In this document: positions 1-11,899 of the stretch, one piece after another
Position numbering within the stretch: the first letter of the stretch is position 1
Layout: the number at the start of each line of letters is the position of its first letter
NCBI GenBank assembly: GCA_051453625.1
Contig: JBOZIK010000001.1
Span: forward strand, 278,881,001-278,924,445
From: Welwitschia mirabilis
Lineage: Eukaryota > Gnetophyta > Gnetopsida > Welwitschiales
DNA length: 43,445 bases
Reading direction: 5' to 3'
Notes under the pieces: generated by a model
What the model saw: the letters and a program-made list of their open reading frames with translations, nothing else
What the model was told of the DNA's origin: nothing
Database searches by the model: none
Position numbers and translations under genes: made by a program

Positions 1-3000
1 ATGAAATTTCATTTCCATTAAGAAACTATATTTATCATATATAAATATAACTTGACAAGCTAGCATGTCTGAAATTTTACAAGCAATCAAATAAGCTTTA
101 TGAGGTTTCTCAAATAAATGATCATGGTAGCATAAACCAACATTTACTTATTACCCTTACCTTCCTCTATACTTCAAGTCCTCTTTACCACCAAGATCAC
201 TATAGTCAATTTCATTCAACAATGTAATAATAAGGAAAATAAATTTCATTGTTTAAGGATGAAAAAAACATCCACAAAGAAACAGATGGTAAAGAGTGCA
301 TGAACTATCCAAAACATATGTAGAAATAGAGAGTTAATGTAAGATCTATCAAGGAGAACAAATTCACTAATAATCTAACACATAGTAACTTCCTAATACT
401 TTTTATCCTAGGGGAATTAAAATTAGTTATTGCCTTAAGGCAAAAACTTATAAAACTAAAAATTCATTATTCCAAACAAGAACATTGTTTAACAATGCTA
501 ATGGCTCTAAACTTATGATTTAAACAAACATGAATATTATAAGGTAAAAATGAAATATTGTGGTTGAGGATTCCAAGAAAAACATGAAACAAAGAACAAT
601 AAGATCAATAAATCCTTATAATGACAATAACAAACCTTAATTTCCAAACCTCTTATAAAATTATAGGTTGGAAAAGCATTTCTCTTTTCCAAAACTTCCA
701 TGAAAATAATTTTAATAGAGAAGTAAACTCAAATAAGAGAGGTAATACAAATATCAAGAAATGGGATTGACCTATTAAAGTTAAGTAATGTTAGAATATT
801 ATTTATAATTAACATAGTAAATCCAGAACATATTATATTATGAAAAGGCATGAAAATATCTACATCAGATGAAATGTTCATTTATTTATCCACAATATAT
901 CTTGTAATAATTCCATAGAAGATGAAAATGATATGAAAAACATGTCAATTTATAACAACTGATTACAAATTTGAAAAGATAATTAATGAAACTTATAGAT
1001 TTATAAAATATAATATATGAGGTTCATTGTTTAATTAGGATAAAGGTAAATAAATAAATTGATGGAATAAACATAGGAGATATCTTTAGTTAGTTACTAT
1101 CCTTAATATTTATACATCTCCGAGAATAGCCAAAAGGAAGTGGAATGCCATACAAGATCATGATGAGTTATAACAATAAAAATATTATGCAAAAAGTATA
1201 GATGTTATGAATACCTTAGACGTGTTGGGTTTAATTATGATATGTTGTAGTTATTTAAAATGATCACTCTCATGAACCAACATGATATCTATAGATGCAA
1301 ATCCTTAGTGACATAATCAGTTCAAATATAGAGACTCTATCATTTAAAGAGATACACGATACCTGGTATTATGCTCTAACCCTACAAATCTCTAAAAATA
1401 TTGTCATATGCCTAGGCTATTAAATGCATCTTTGTAGAAACCTCAAGCATATGAAAACCATGAATCTTCTTGTAGTTTTTAGAAACAATATATAATTCCT
1501 TTGATACCAATTAGGAGCATAAAGAAATCAATGATGGATTTCATGTGTCGCCATAATTGTTATCTCAAATAACATTGTTGATGGAGATCATGAGTTTGAT
1601 CCTTTCTTACATCTGGAGGCTATTATAATGGCCATTGGTAACATTTTTAGGGTTAAGTAGAAGCCTCACCAAGCATAAAAGAAACCATTAATGTTAAGCT
1701 ATGATTGTATCCAATATATAATTCTATCCTTGGAAATTAAGAAACTACATATTCTACATAGTTTATAATTTATTTATGTATTTTAAGGGACAAAAAACCT
1801 TATTGCTATCCCAAGTGTACTATTGTATAGGGTTATTACAAAACATTGAGAGAAGTGAGGAAAAGATGAAAAGAGAAAGGGGGATCAAATCACCTATAAT
1901 TAGTTTTTTAAAAAATTATTTTCTTTAAATAACATAAGGCCACATGTTCCAAGAAGGATTCACAAGACACATTTTCTAGGCGTGATCATGGTGAGAAACA
2001 ATAAAAAATCACTGAGATGACAAAATTTAGCATGATTGGGAGGTTGAAGGTCATCAGATTTGGAATGGGATCTAGGACACAAATGGCAAGACAAGATATC
2101 CAATCAAATAGTGATAAATCATCAAGGTACCAATCAATAATGGTAAGCATTTCAAAATGTCTTAGAAAAAACTTTCATGTTCTAGTACATCAAAACATAT
2201 GAATTACGACTTAATGAATTTGAAATGAATGACATTCTAATGCTTAAAAACATTTTAAAAGTGTATATAAACTCTATAAAAACACTTTCTTAAGATAAAG
2301 ATTACCATTAGACAGAGAATAAATGGGATACTTTACCATAGTGCATTATTAAAATAACACATAAAAACATGTCAAACTCAAAACATAATGACTGATTTAA
2401 GAGATGAACCGCTTGAGTCCCATAGAAGTTTGGAACAAGAATCACACAAAAATAGATACAGAAGGTGGATTTTAATTTGCAATTTAGTAGAATTCTGTTT
2501 TACATGATATTACTTAAGGTTGTATGGATAAAAACATTTTCTCAGAGCATGCTCATATTAGGATATAGCATTACTTTACATCTTCATTTTAGCATCTACA
2601 AATTACAATTGTCAGATTTCTTTGATTTTCCCAGAATGAAATTTGCAGAACAAAATAATTAAAAGGTTATTAAAGAATATGTAGTTATGGACATAACTCT
2701 TTATCTAGATTGAGTCATTAATCCTTTGGTGCTGCTGCAAAGTATTCATCAAGATAAGAAACAACATTGTTAAGACTTCTAAAATAGTTTCATTTAGTTC
2801 ACCTTCTAATATTGCATGGTAAGAATTCTCATACATTATGAGATTTTTACTAGACTGCTACACCTCTCATATAAGGCCTTGCTCATAGAGGGATCAGTCA
2901 CCATATCTGCAGCTTCATGAACCATTAATAATAGTAAGAGAACCTAAAATAATAGTTTAAATCATTAACAGATTCAAAGTAAAGTTGCACCTAAAAATTG

Positions 3001-3071
3001 CACCAACTGTACTAACCTTGTGCATTTTCTTTTCTATATCCATTATTGTTTTGAGAATCTTTATTGCAGTC
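1..3071. other. AT-rich region without a recognisable gene
   Basis: I see no sustained open frame, no retroelement motif and no RNA gene on either strand here. The few open frames of 60-65 codons (for example 2017-2202 and 2465-2662) have no recognisable domain and are what chance gives in such AT-rich DNA. It could be intergenic, intronic, or repeat sequence too old to read by eye. Confidence 0.6.
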
Positions 3072-3507
3072 CTAATTTAGGAAGGATCATGATATGCTAT
3101 AACATTATACTTTATCTAGATAAGGCAACAAAATCATACAATCAACATTATTTACCAAAACCCTCTATATGTTACAAGTTGCACAATGTAAAAAATAAGG
3201 GAAAAAATGAAAATAATAGAGCCACTTATCTTTTGCATANNNNNNNNNNNNNNNNNNNNNNNNNNNNNNNNNNNNNNNNNNNNNNNNNNNNNNNNNNNNN
3301 NNNNNNNNNNNNNNNNNNNNNNNNNNNNNNNNNNNNNNNCTAATTTAGGAAGGATCATGATATGCTATAACATTATACTTTATCTAGATAAGGCAATAAA
3401 ATCATACAATTAACATTATTTACCAAAACCCTCTATATGTTACAAGTTGCACAATGTAAAAAAAAAGGGAAAAAATGAAAATAATAGAGCCACTTATCTT
3501 TTGCATA
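3072..3507. repeat. Gap-flanking duplicate (about 168 bp twice) around a 100-N gap
   Basis: The bases at 3072-3239 recur at 3340-3507 in the same order, with only about three differences (two C/T changes and one A/T change in an A-rich run). The copies are separated by exactly 100 Ns (3240-3339). The left copy stops at the gap and the right copy starts at it. This is the pattern expected of two overlapping contigs, possibly two alleles, placed end to end. No coding content is seen. Confidence 0.85.
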
Positions 3508-5159
3508 AGATATAAAGGTCAAATCAAAAAAAAAAAAAAATCAAGAGGACAAAGCAAGGAATGAGTTTGGAAGACTGATTNNNNNNNNNNCTTTTCTGAG
3601 ATTTCCTAAAAGCTAACTCTGCTAAGTCTTGATATGGGACCCATTTCTGCTTGGACACGAGACAAGCTACTACCAATAGAAATTGTACAATTAGCCAGGG
3701 TGAAGTGATGTTATCTATAATCTAGTAGTTCAATAGATTCAAGAGTCAATATTAATTAAAAAACAATTCAAGAATCAATATTAATTAAAAAAATAAATAA
3801 AGATATCAGTGATGTTAAGGAGATCTGAAATACAGTCCTTGATATTTNNNNNNNNNNNNNNNNNNNNNNNNNNNNNNNNNNNNNNNNNNNNNNNNNNNNN
3901 NNNNNNNNNNNNNNNNNNNNNNNNNNNNNNNNNNNNNNNNNNNNNNNNNNNNNNNNNNNNNNNNNNNNNNNNNNNNNNNNNNNNNNNNNNNNNNNNNNNN
4001 NNNNNNNNNNNNNNNNNNNNNNNNNNNNNNNNNNNNNNNNNNNNNNNNNNNNNNNNNNNNNNNNNNNNNNNNNNNNNNNNNNNNNNNNNNNNNNNNNNNN
4101 NNNNNNNNNNNNNNNNNNNNNNNNNNNNNNNNNNNNNNNNNNNNNNNNNNNNNNNNNNNNNNNNNNNNNNNNNNNNNNNNNNNNNNNNNNNNNNNNNNNN
4201 NNNNNNNNNNNNNNNNNNNNNNNNNNNNNNNNNNNNNNNNNNNNNNNNNNNNNNNNNNNNNNNNNNNNNNNNNNNNNNNNNNNNNNNNNNNNNNNNNNNN
4301 NNNNNNNNNNNNNNNNNNNNNNNNNNNNNNNNNNNNNNTTTTCTTAGATTACAAAGATGAAGTAGTTTATTTCAGCGAGATACCATAATCCTTGCAAGTT
4401 CAGATATATGCTCATGTTTAATTATCTATAAAGTAACAGATTGTTTGTATGTTATTATTAGTCAATAGAAGCAAGAAAAAAAAAAAGAAAAAGAAAAGCT
4501 AGAAAGTTTACAGATGCAACGTAGAAGCAATTTGTTTAATATGACCAAAATAAGCAGTCATTTATTAGGTGGTCCATAAGTTATGCCAATATACAAGATG
4601 TATGATAAATAACTTTTATAGATGATAAATGTGTTAAGATTTTGAGTTTAAAGCATACATTTGATAGAACAATACTATTCCTCTATAATAAAGATATCAA
4701 CCTATGTTCTTCATGCCAAAGAGTCAAAGCTTCAAATTTGCTCTGTGGCTTGTCGAAGAGTGATCATTTGCTTTACCCTTGATTCCCATTTTGCAAATTT
4801 ATAAGGAAAATATTAAATGCATAGTTTTACTTTAGTTGAAAATTAATTACATAATTTTGTATTATCTTTTAGATGTAAAATGTTTATCAGGTCATCACTA
4901 AAATACTAACATGAATCAGTGTCAAATAGAGATCTTAGGAAATATAACTAATAATAGGCCCAAGACAAAACAAGTGCTAGTGAAGATTATAACCACTTAT
5001 AAATTAAAATGTAGTATTCTGATAAGGGAAATAAAATACATACTACTAATTTTTAGTGTTTCAGCAACTGATGCTTGTAGCATGTAAAGGCAGTGAAGTT
5101 GATCATTGGTTGTCTAAAAGTTATATTTTCTCAACATTATTTTTAAGTATCACAAATGA
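3508..5159. other. Non-coding AT-rich sequence with two gaps
   Basis: This stretch holds a 10-N gap (3581-3590), a 491-N gap (3848-4338), a poly-A run near 3526-3540 and an A/G-rich run near 4475-4500. No gene or element motif is seen. Confidence 0.6.
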
Positions 5160-5470
5160 CAATGAAGGAGGGTATGTGAATGCAAAGATGGTCTAGGATC
5201 ATGATATACAAAGGTCTACTATGGGATAATAGTATGTGGCTGTGACTAAGGCAAAGGATGAAGATATCTATTTGTAAAAAGTTCTTAGTGAATATGGCTT
5301 TAGGTAGGAGGATTACATGTTATGTCATATTTGATTCATACACTTGGCCAAGAACATAGCACATTGATGCTTGGTATTATTTTTATTGAATGTCCATTCA
5401 GAGAAGAAATTCTGAACTTCTTGAAGGTTGGTTTCAAGGAAAATATAGCAAGCATTATTCTTGATTAAGA
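5160..5470 (+). pseudogene. Decayed Ty1/copia RNase H fragment
   Basis: Read on the plus strand from about 5228, the translation gives YVAVTKAKDEDIYL, a stop, KVLSEYGFR, and after another stop FIHLAKNIAH. A shifted frame then gives HIDAWYYF. This order matches the copia RNase H blocks that in intact elements carry a (T)EAEY(M/V)A-type start, an AIHLAKN block and a KHIDxxYHF block. In-frame stops and at least one frameshift show it is dead. No LTRs were found around it, so it is an isolated remnant. Identification rests on these short blocks only. Confidence 0.5.
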
Positions 5471-6980
5471 TATTCACTTTCTCCAATGTTTAGGTACTAA
5501 GGACAAGATCGACAAGTACATTGATGAAGTAATTTCACTAGAAGAATAGTTATTAGGTAAAAGATTATAAGGATACATACTAAATTACTAACAATCCTTT
5601 GGATTCATGTACTGTAATAAGAAGGCCTTTCAGAGTGGAGCAGGACAGTCTTTCAGAGTGTATCCCAATGTTTGGTTCTTATCTTTCTTTATTCTAAGGC
5701 TGCTAATGTTGATGTAGTGGTAAAATAGTAGTATGATAAAATAATACTCATTTATGCATAGAGATTGATGTAAAATCAACAATAAGCATGCATGAACATA
5801 TAGGCATTAATAAGGTAGTAACTAATTTACCTCTCCTCTGTGTATGAGATGTTGTTTTTCTTATTATTAATAAAGCCATTTTTTGGAGCTCTTCCATTAC
5901 TTTTGGAAGACCTATTGTAATTAAAATGTGAAGTTGATTAAAATTAATAAAGTCAATTTTTGCCCACCATTGCTTCCACCCACATCAAATGGTGTTATCT
6001 TGTAAAATCCATTTGTTCTGATATTGTGCATCATTTACACTTCCTTTAGTTTCTCTCTTTTAACATGCTTTATATTTGATACACATGTTGTGTATCATCT
6101 AACCAAACATATTCCTCCATTATCTTATGTCAGATGTCTAGTTTGGTCTCAATAATCCTGACATAAAATCCCACTTGTATTGATCCATGTTATGACATAC
6201 ATAAAGATGAATATGTTCAATCTCTTAGAGTAATCTTTAAACAAATAGCCATAATAGATGCAACCTCTTTACTGATACTAAAAGCGATAAGGCTTTAAGC
6301 CCTTTGATGGTAAGACCATGGTATCCCCATTCCTAACATGAGGAAGATCAAAATGATTAAAATGCAACAAGGAAATAAGCAAAAGGCTGTTAGGTTTGGC
6401 ATGAAGCCAATATTAGTTCAACTTTCATAGATTATATATAATCATTAACTTAATTTGAGAAGTGACATCACTTTGAATATGATCATAATTGCTGATTAAG
6501 TTAGTTCTTTATTAAATGGTTAAAAAATCCTTACTCTTGTTTATTGAATTCATCTTTGTATAAAGTAATAGAGCTCTAGCCTCCTTTTCCTATGAATGCT
6601 TACATATTTGACAATTCCACCATATAAATCTCTATGTTTATCTTCATTTCTCTTTTTTATTTCTCACATGTTTTTTGCTTTGTTTTATTTCCATAATTTT
6701 TAGGTTATATTATGTTACTACTACTAGAGTGCATAGTTGGGTTTGTATGAGATAACTTAGGTCACTAATTTGTAACTTGTTAAGAGGAACTACAACTGAA
6801 GAAGCTTCAAAGTTTTTGAATAAAGGATTCTTGTCTATTTTTCTCTTTTTTTCTTTTTTTTTGTGTATTAAAGGAACTAGGATTTAATGGAAGCTATAAA
6901 CCAGCATAAATTAGGAAGTTAAACATCCATAATTTGTTCATAAGGAAACATTTCTAGAAGTTCTCCTAGTTTAATAGAAA
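5471..6980. other. AT-rich flank with no visible gene
   Basis: No open frame, LTR end or tandem repeat could be supported. There are T-rich tracts (for example 6838-6862). The last five bases before the 5' LTR of element O (6976-6980, agaaa) would be its target-site duplication, but the partner copy is missing because the other end of O is truncated. Confidence 0.55.
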
Positions 6981-7183
6981 TGTATTGATATGTAAAGCCA
7001 AATAACTTACTTTGTGTTATAATGTTATGTTTTAACATTGACCCCTCTTTTAATGTTGTGAAAGGGAGTTAGGATATTAACTACCTTTAGGTGATTTATT
7101 AAAATAAGGAGGAAGAAAGGATAAGAAACAAGATTGACTTAAAACCCTAATACGAGGCTTATTTAAACCTGCTTGAGGGTTGT
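6981..7183 (+). repeat. 5' LTR of element O (left part, truncated by gap)
   Basis: It starts with TG at 6981 and matches the sequence beginning at 27403 for about 150 bp. Shared blocks include a start with tgatat..aaagccaa, a central run with taacattgac.cctcttttaatg, and gatttatt/aatttatt followed by aaaataa. The right end disappears in the 350-N gap at 7184-7533, so its length and the primer-binding site are not visible. Confidence 0.8.
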
Positions 7184-7533
7184 NNNNNNNNNNNNNNNNN
7201 NNNNNNNNNNNNNNNNNNNNNNNNNNNNNNNNNNNNNNNNNNNNNNNNNNNNNNNNNNNNNNNNNNNNNNNNNNNNNNNNNNNNNNNNNNNNNNNNNNNN
7301 NNNNNNNNNNNNNNNNNNNNNNNNNNNNNNNNNNNNNNNNNNNNNNNNNNNNNNNNNNNNNNNNNNNNNNNNNNNNNNNNNNNNNNNNNNNNNNNNNNNN
7401 NNNNNNNNNNNNNNNNNNNNNNNNNNNNNNNNNNNNNNNNNNNNNNNNNNNNNNNNNNNNNNNNNNNNNNNNNNNNNNNNNNNNNNNNNNNNNNNNNNNN
7501 NNNNNNNNNNNNNNNNNNNNNNNNNNNNNNNNN
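7184..7533. other. Assembly gap (350 N)
   Basis: Unknown bases. From context the gap holds the 3' part of the 5' LTR of element O, its primer-binding site and the leader before gag. Confidence 0.95.
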
Positions 7534-7599
7534 GAAATAGAATGTGTGCAAATAACATACAGGACTAACCGGTCTAGAAAATTAGGGTGTTTGGAAAAT

Positions 7600-8470
7600 A
7601 TTACTGGAAGACATCTTGCAATAAAAAGGATGTAAAATTATTTCGAAAACAATAGTATAAGCAAAGGCAAATATGAAGATGTATGATAGTGCTTGGTTGT
7701 CATTCAAGCCAGATGCCGAATGGGATAAATTAAATTTTAATGATTTGTCTTTCATATGCCTCTGTCTCAACAATAGCATTTTGAAGGCTTATTGTAGAGT
7801 TCAAATTACATAAGAACTCTAGAAAAAATTGANNNNNNNNNNNNNNNNNNNNNNNNNNNNNNNNNNNNNNNNNNNNNNNNNNNNNNNNNNNNNNNNNNNN
7901 NNNNNNNNNNNNNNNNNNNNNNNNNNNNNNNNTATTGTAGAGTTCAAATTACATAAGAACTCTAGAAAAAATTGAAAGATCAATACAATCAGTCATCTAT
8001 GATAAATAAGTAGGTGGTTATTAGTAAAACTGAAGATGATAAGGAAATAAAAATTTTAAGTCATCTAGATAAGATGTAAAATATATGTTCCCAAATCAAT
8101 GATCTTGGGATCACACTCATGGAGGAGATGTACATTACTACAATCTTAATTTCATTGCCTTGAAGCTAGTCAAATGTTATAACTCTAGTCCTTATGTTTA
8201 CTAGTAAGAACAATTTGATGCTTAAAGAACTAATTGTAACGCTATTGGATATAGAAAGGAAGAACTCCTTCAGTTCCTCTAGTAGTGACAACCAAGAAGA
8301 AGCAATGGTAGTAGAGAGAAGACATTTGCAATATAAGAGAGGACATCACAGAAACATGAGTAAAGCTAGATCACAAAGTAGAGACATTATCAACTACTAC
8401 TTCAATAAGAAAATACATATGATAAAAGTGTGCTAGAAGCTCAAAGATAGGTGTAAATAGAAGGACAAAT
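7600..8470 (+). pseudogene. Element O gag (nucleocapsid) pseudogene
   Basis: Near 7680-7790 the plus strand reads AWLSFKPDAEWDKLNFND, the start of a copia-type gag (UBN2-like). After the gap duplication it continues as KKLKDQYNQSSM (near 7963) and KNNLMLKELIV (8209 on). An open frame at 8194-8436 ends in a zinc-knuckle relic, NYYFNKKIHMIKVC, near 8392-8433. In an intact CX2CX4HX4C knuckle the two leading positions would be Cys; here both are lost, while the His and last Cys remain. Stops and frameshifts break it. Gag would have formed the virus-like particle and bound element RNA. Confidence 0.75.
7790..7975. repeat. 43-bp exact duplicate around a 100-N gap
   Basis: The 43 bases 7790-7832 are repeated without change at 7933-7975, separated by exactly 100 Ns (7833-7932). 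Collapsing the two copies leaves the gag pseudogene of element O continuous, so the gap is most likely a scaffolding artefact rather than missing sequence. Confidence 0.9.
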
Positions 8471-8559
8471 AAAAGGAGAACACTTCCAATTTTGCCCAAT
8501 TTTCAAATGCCAAAGTTGATGTTGCTTGGTTAACATAGGGAGAAGATGTTAATGTATCA

Positions 8560-8800
8560 GTGTATTTAGGTTTTAAAGTTGGATAAGTGATACAGATGCC
8601 TCCTTTTATGCCTATCCCAGTAAAGCATTCTTCTCTTCTTATGAACCTGTTAGAGATGGTTCATGCATTTGCTTGGGAGATGATCATAAATATGAGATTA
8701 AAGGTAAATGAATAGATCTTAAGGAGGCAGAAGCCAGGCAATTAATTTTACCAATGTCAAACATGTTCTAAGTTTGGCAGAGAATTAATCTCAACTAGTT
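8560..8800 (+). pseudogene. Element O protease pseudogene
   Basis: The plus-strand frame at 8586-8603 reads SDTDAS. This is the copia aspartic protease active site, normally DSGAS, with Ser to Thr and Gly to Asp changes; the catalytic Asp codon (gat, 8589-8591) is kept. Downstream FFSSYEPVRDG and then CLGDDHKYEIKG match the family block that follows the active site. A TGA stop follows at about 8709. It lies between the gag knuckle and the integrase, the normal pol order. Confidence 0.8.
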
Positions 8801-8989
8801 AGCTTTATAACAACAGTTTTACAACCACATTTGGTAGTTAATCCTAGAAAATAAGCAAAGGAGCATTAATGATTTCCTGTGAAAGCAAAGAAGGTATTAT
8901 GAATGTTTTATGTTCTGCTAATCTTATCAATATATCTTGTGTTACCAATGAAGAAGCTGTATTAAGTACTTAGCATAAGTGTCTTTGTC

Positions 8990-9620
8990 ATCTAAATGAT
9001 ACAGGTCTGCATGTACTTATTTCTAAGGTTTTATTACCCAAATTTCAGTTTATTTTAATTTATGTTTAAATTATGTGATTGATAAAAGTGAAAGTGAATT
9101 TTAGAAGAAATAGTAAGTGTTTAAAATAGCATGAATTAGAAGTAATTATTCTAATTTAGTTGGTCTCATTAGACATACCTCACTAAGAGGTGATTTATAT
9201 TTTATTAATGTTGTTGATTTTTAGAGAAAGTTGTGGTTGTATCCATTAAAGTTAAAAGATGAAGCTTTTTAGACATTAAGAATGTTTAAAACCAGAGTTA
9301 AAAATGAAACTGGTTGCAAATTTAAAGAATTTTTGATAGATAATGAGGGTAAGTTTACTTCCAAGAAGTTTTAGAACTTTTGTAAGGAAGCTAGAATCAT
9401 TCATCATATAATAATTCCTAAAACTCAACAATAAAATGAAGTTGCTGAAAAATAGAGTAGAATCATTTTGGAAAAAGTGAGAGTTATTCTCACACATTGT
9501 GGTTTGCCTAAATAGTTTTGGGTTAAAGTTGCAAATATTGTTGTATACTTACTCAAAATGTAGCCACATCATAGACTTAATGGATAAGGACCAAAACATC
9601 AATGAAGTGGGAGTTTTATT
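8990..9620 (+). pseudogene. Element O integrase pseudogene
   Basis: From about 9178 one frame runs for some 140 codons without a frameshift: FINVVDF (first Asp of the D,D-35-E triad), WLYPLKLKDEAF, FLIDNEGKFTSKKF (second Asp; family DNGGEY changed to DNEGKF), then PKTQQ, stop, NEVAEK (the catalytic-Glu region) and KVRVILTHCGLPK. Eight stops, six of them TAG, interrupt the frame. The upstream stretch near 8995-9060 has weak GAG-pre-integrase resemblance (TGLHVLISK). The enzyme would have joined element cDNA into the genome. Confidence 0.85.
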
Positions 9621-9689
9621 TCTCACTCTTACCTAGGGACGACTTGATGTGGCACCAATATTCATTAATAGAGTGCTTCCAAGCTTAGA

Positions 9690-10717
9690 GAAAGGGCCAA
9701 AAAATTCATGTTTATAGGTTGTGATGGTAATAAGCATGGTTATAAGTTATGGGATCTTGTGGAAAATAAGGTCATTGGATCTTGTGATGTGATTTTTAAT
9801 GAATACATAATGTTTTTAAAATCATAGGAAAGAACTCAGAATGAGGGAATGTCTAATATAGGCACCATCTTGAAGACCATAAATAATGCAAATAAAATTA
9901 GAGATCATGGCCTGATTGAAGATGAATTCCAAAGTAGCTCCTATGAGGAGGAATAGGAAGAAGTACAACAAGAGAGTATTCCTGAAATTGGACCTAAACC
10001 TAAATAGAAAGTAGAGAACTTTCAAACTCTGGATCATTGGATTAGATGTTCTCCTAGGCCTAATAAACCACCTTTGAGGTATTCTACATCATTGTATTAT
10101 ATTCTTTACAAAGATGAAAAAGAATCAAAGTCATATCAAGAGTAATTTCTAGTCTTGATGCTAGTAAATGGATGGAAATTATGAATGAGGAAATGGAATC
10201 TTTTGAGCAGAACCATACTTGAAAGTTAGTACCTTTGCCACTTAGGAAGAGGACATTGAAAAATAGGTGTATTTACATGTTAAAATAAGAAGCTAATGGA
10301 TCAAAACATTACTAGGCCAGAATGGTAGTAGAGGGTTTTACACAATATAAAGATATTGATTTTAATGAAAATTTCTCTCCTTTTGTTAAACATACCTCCA
10401 TTTATATGATTTTGGCCATGACGACTTGCATGGATTTAGAATTTGAATAATTAAATATCCAAACTACTTTACTGCGTGGCGATTCACAAGCAAAAACTTA
10501 TATGAAATAGCCAGAAGGTTTTTGGAAATGGAAATAACATGATAGATAGGTTGAAGAAAAGTTTATATGGCTTAAACAGGCACCGAAGCCATGGTATAAT
10601 AAATTTGATACCTTGATGATGGAGCAAACATATAAAATATTTAAGGTAGATTATTGCATTTAATTGATGAAAACCACCGGTAAGATTACCATTCTTTTAT
10701 TACAGGTGGATGACATG
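9690..10717 (+). pseudogene. Element O integrase C-terminus and reverse transcriptase, 5' part
   Basis: At 9709-9800 the translation FIGCDGNKHGYKLWD is the conserved copia block after the integrase core (family form FxGYxxxxKGYRLWD). An acidic linker follows. RT (RVT_2 type) starts near 10145 with SSLDASKWMEIMNEEMESF, then GFTQYKDIDFNENFSPFVKH (about 10335-10391), MDLEFE (LEFEQLD-type), PEGFWKW, KQAPKPWYNKF and finally LLLQVDDM at the very end. LLLQVDDM is the catalytic YVDDM motif with Tyr to Gln. The reading stops inside this motif because insertion I begins at 10718; it resumes at 15687. Confidence 0.88.
10713..10717. repeat. Left target-site duplication of insertion I (acatg)
   Basis: The five bases acatg directly before the LTR start match atatg at 15682-15686 directly after the other LTR at 4 of 5 positions (a C/T transition). 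A 5-bp duplication is normal for copia integrase. Confidence 0.8.
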
Positions 10718-11076
10718 TGTTACAAATTTAGAATTAAAAACTATGCTAAAGCATCCAAAACAAGAAGCAAAAATATCAATACCAAGATTTAATATGGAAA
10801 CCCTTGTGGGAAAAACCATAAAAAATAGGTGGACCTCGCTTAGCTGGAGTAAAGAAAGAATCAAATCTAGTACAAATAAACCCTCTACACAACTCCTTAA
10901 AATAGGATGGGGGTTTCAAGCTAATTCAAAGGCCACATTCTGTCTTTTCCCCTTTGCCCATTAGTTAACTACGTAAAATGCATTTATATAGCTTCCTTTT
11001 ACAACATGTTTAATTACAAAGGGGATATCATTTAGAAATATAAGTTAAAACACTAACTTAACTTTATATCTCAACA
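10718..11076 (-). repeat. LTR of element I (3' LTR in element sense)
   Basis: It begins TGTTAC and ends CAACA on the plus strand and aligns along its length with 15320-15681. Shared blocks include ctaaagcatc, aaatatcaata, acaacatgtttaattacaaagggga and catttagaaatata. On the element strand it is preceded by a purine-rich tract (aagtgaaagaa, 11077-11087), a plausible polypurine tract. Confidence 0.88.
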
Positions 11077-11194
11077 TTCTTTCACTTAAAAACAAAATTA
11101 GTAGCCTCCAAGATATTCAATTCTACTCCAAACTCTACCAAAGAGATGCTTTCTTTTTGCTCTATCATCAACCTAAGCCAACTCCACTGCAATA

Positions 11195-11420
11195 GGTCCT
11201 CTACTTCAACCCATCCATAACCTTCATAAGAAAATAAGCAAGGTTATTCTTGGTATAAATCTCCCATGCCTCTAACACTCCTCTCTTCATTATTTTCCTA
11301 ATGAAGTGATACTTGACATCAATGTGCTTGGTTCGTGCATGATATGCTAGATTCTTGCTAAACTGTATGGCACTTTGACTATCATAAAATAGCCCAATCT
11401 TAGATAGTTTCAAGCTAAGC
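11195..11420 (-). pseudogene. Element I RNase H pseudogene (C-terminal part)
   Basis: The minus strand has a 70-codon open stretch (11201-11413) reading GLFYDSQSAIQFSKNLAYHA followed by RTKHIDVKYHFIRKIMKRG. The YDSQSAI block, the KN..YHARTKHID block and the YHFIR block are diagnostic of copia RNase H. RNase H would have removed the RNA template during reverse transcription. Its place next to the 3' LTR is as expected. Further RNase H sequence upstream (about 11420-11800) is present but more eroded. Confidence 0.88.
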
Positions 11421-11899
11421 CAGCCAAGAAAACCATGTAGCCATATTGACTACTTTGTAACCTTAGTCATATCAGCCTACAAATATGACCTCCAACTTAT
11501 TATAGCATCACCCAAAATAAAAACATATTGTGAAGTTGTCCTTCTGGTATCTCTACAACCAGTAAAATTTGAATTCATGTAAACCATCAGGTGCAAATTA
11601 GAACCTCCAAAATACAAGCACAAATCCTATATGCCTCTTAAATATCTAAAGATCCACTTGACAACCTTCTAGTGCTCCAAACTAGATTACTCATAAAATG
11701 TGAGATAACTCACATTGCATAAGCGATATCTAGCATTCTGTAGGTTATAGCATACATTAACTTACCAATTGCAGATGTATAAGGAACACTTACCATCTCA
11801 GCCTTTTCCTTATCTGGGCTCAGACTATTCCTAAGAGACAACTAAAATTATAAAAGAAGTACAAATAGGCTTGCACTTAGCCATGCTAAAGTGTTTTAG

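Noticed and set aside
3240-3339. Open frames running through N gaps (for example at 3809-4360, 7159-7635 and 39066-39652)
   Set aside because: Their length comes from unknown bases, not from sequence.
1-6980. A host gene with introns in the left part
   Set aside because: AT-rich sequence gives splice-like motifs by chance; no exon with a recognisable protein block was seen.
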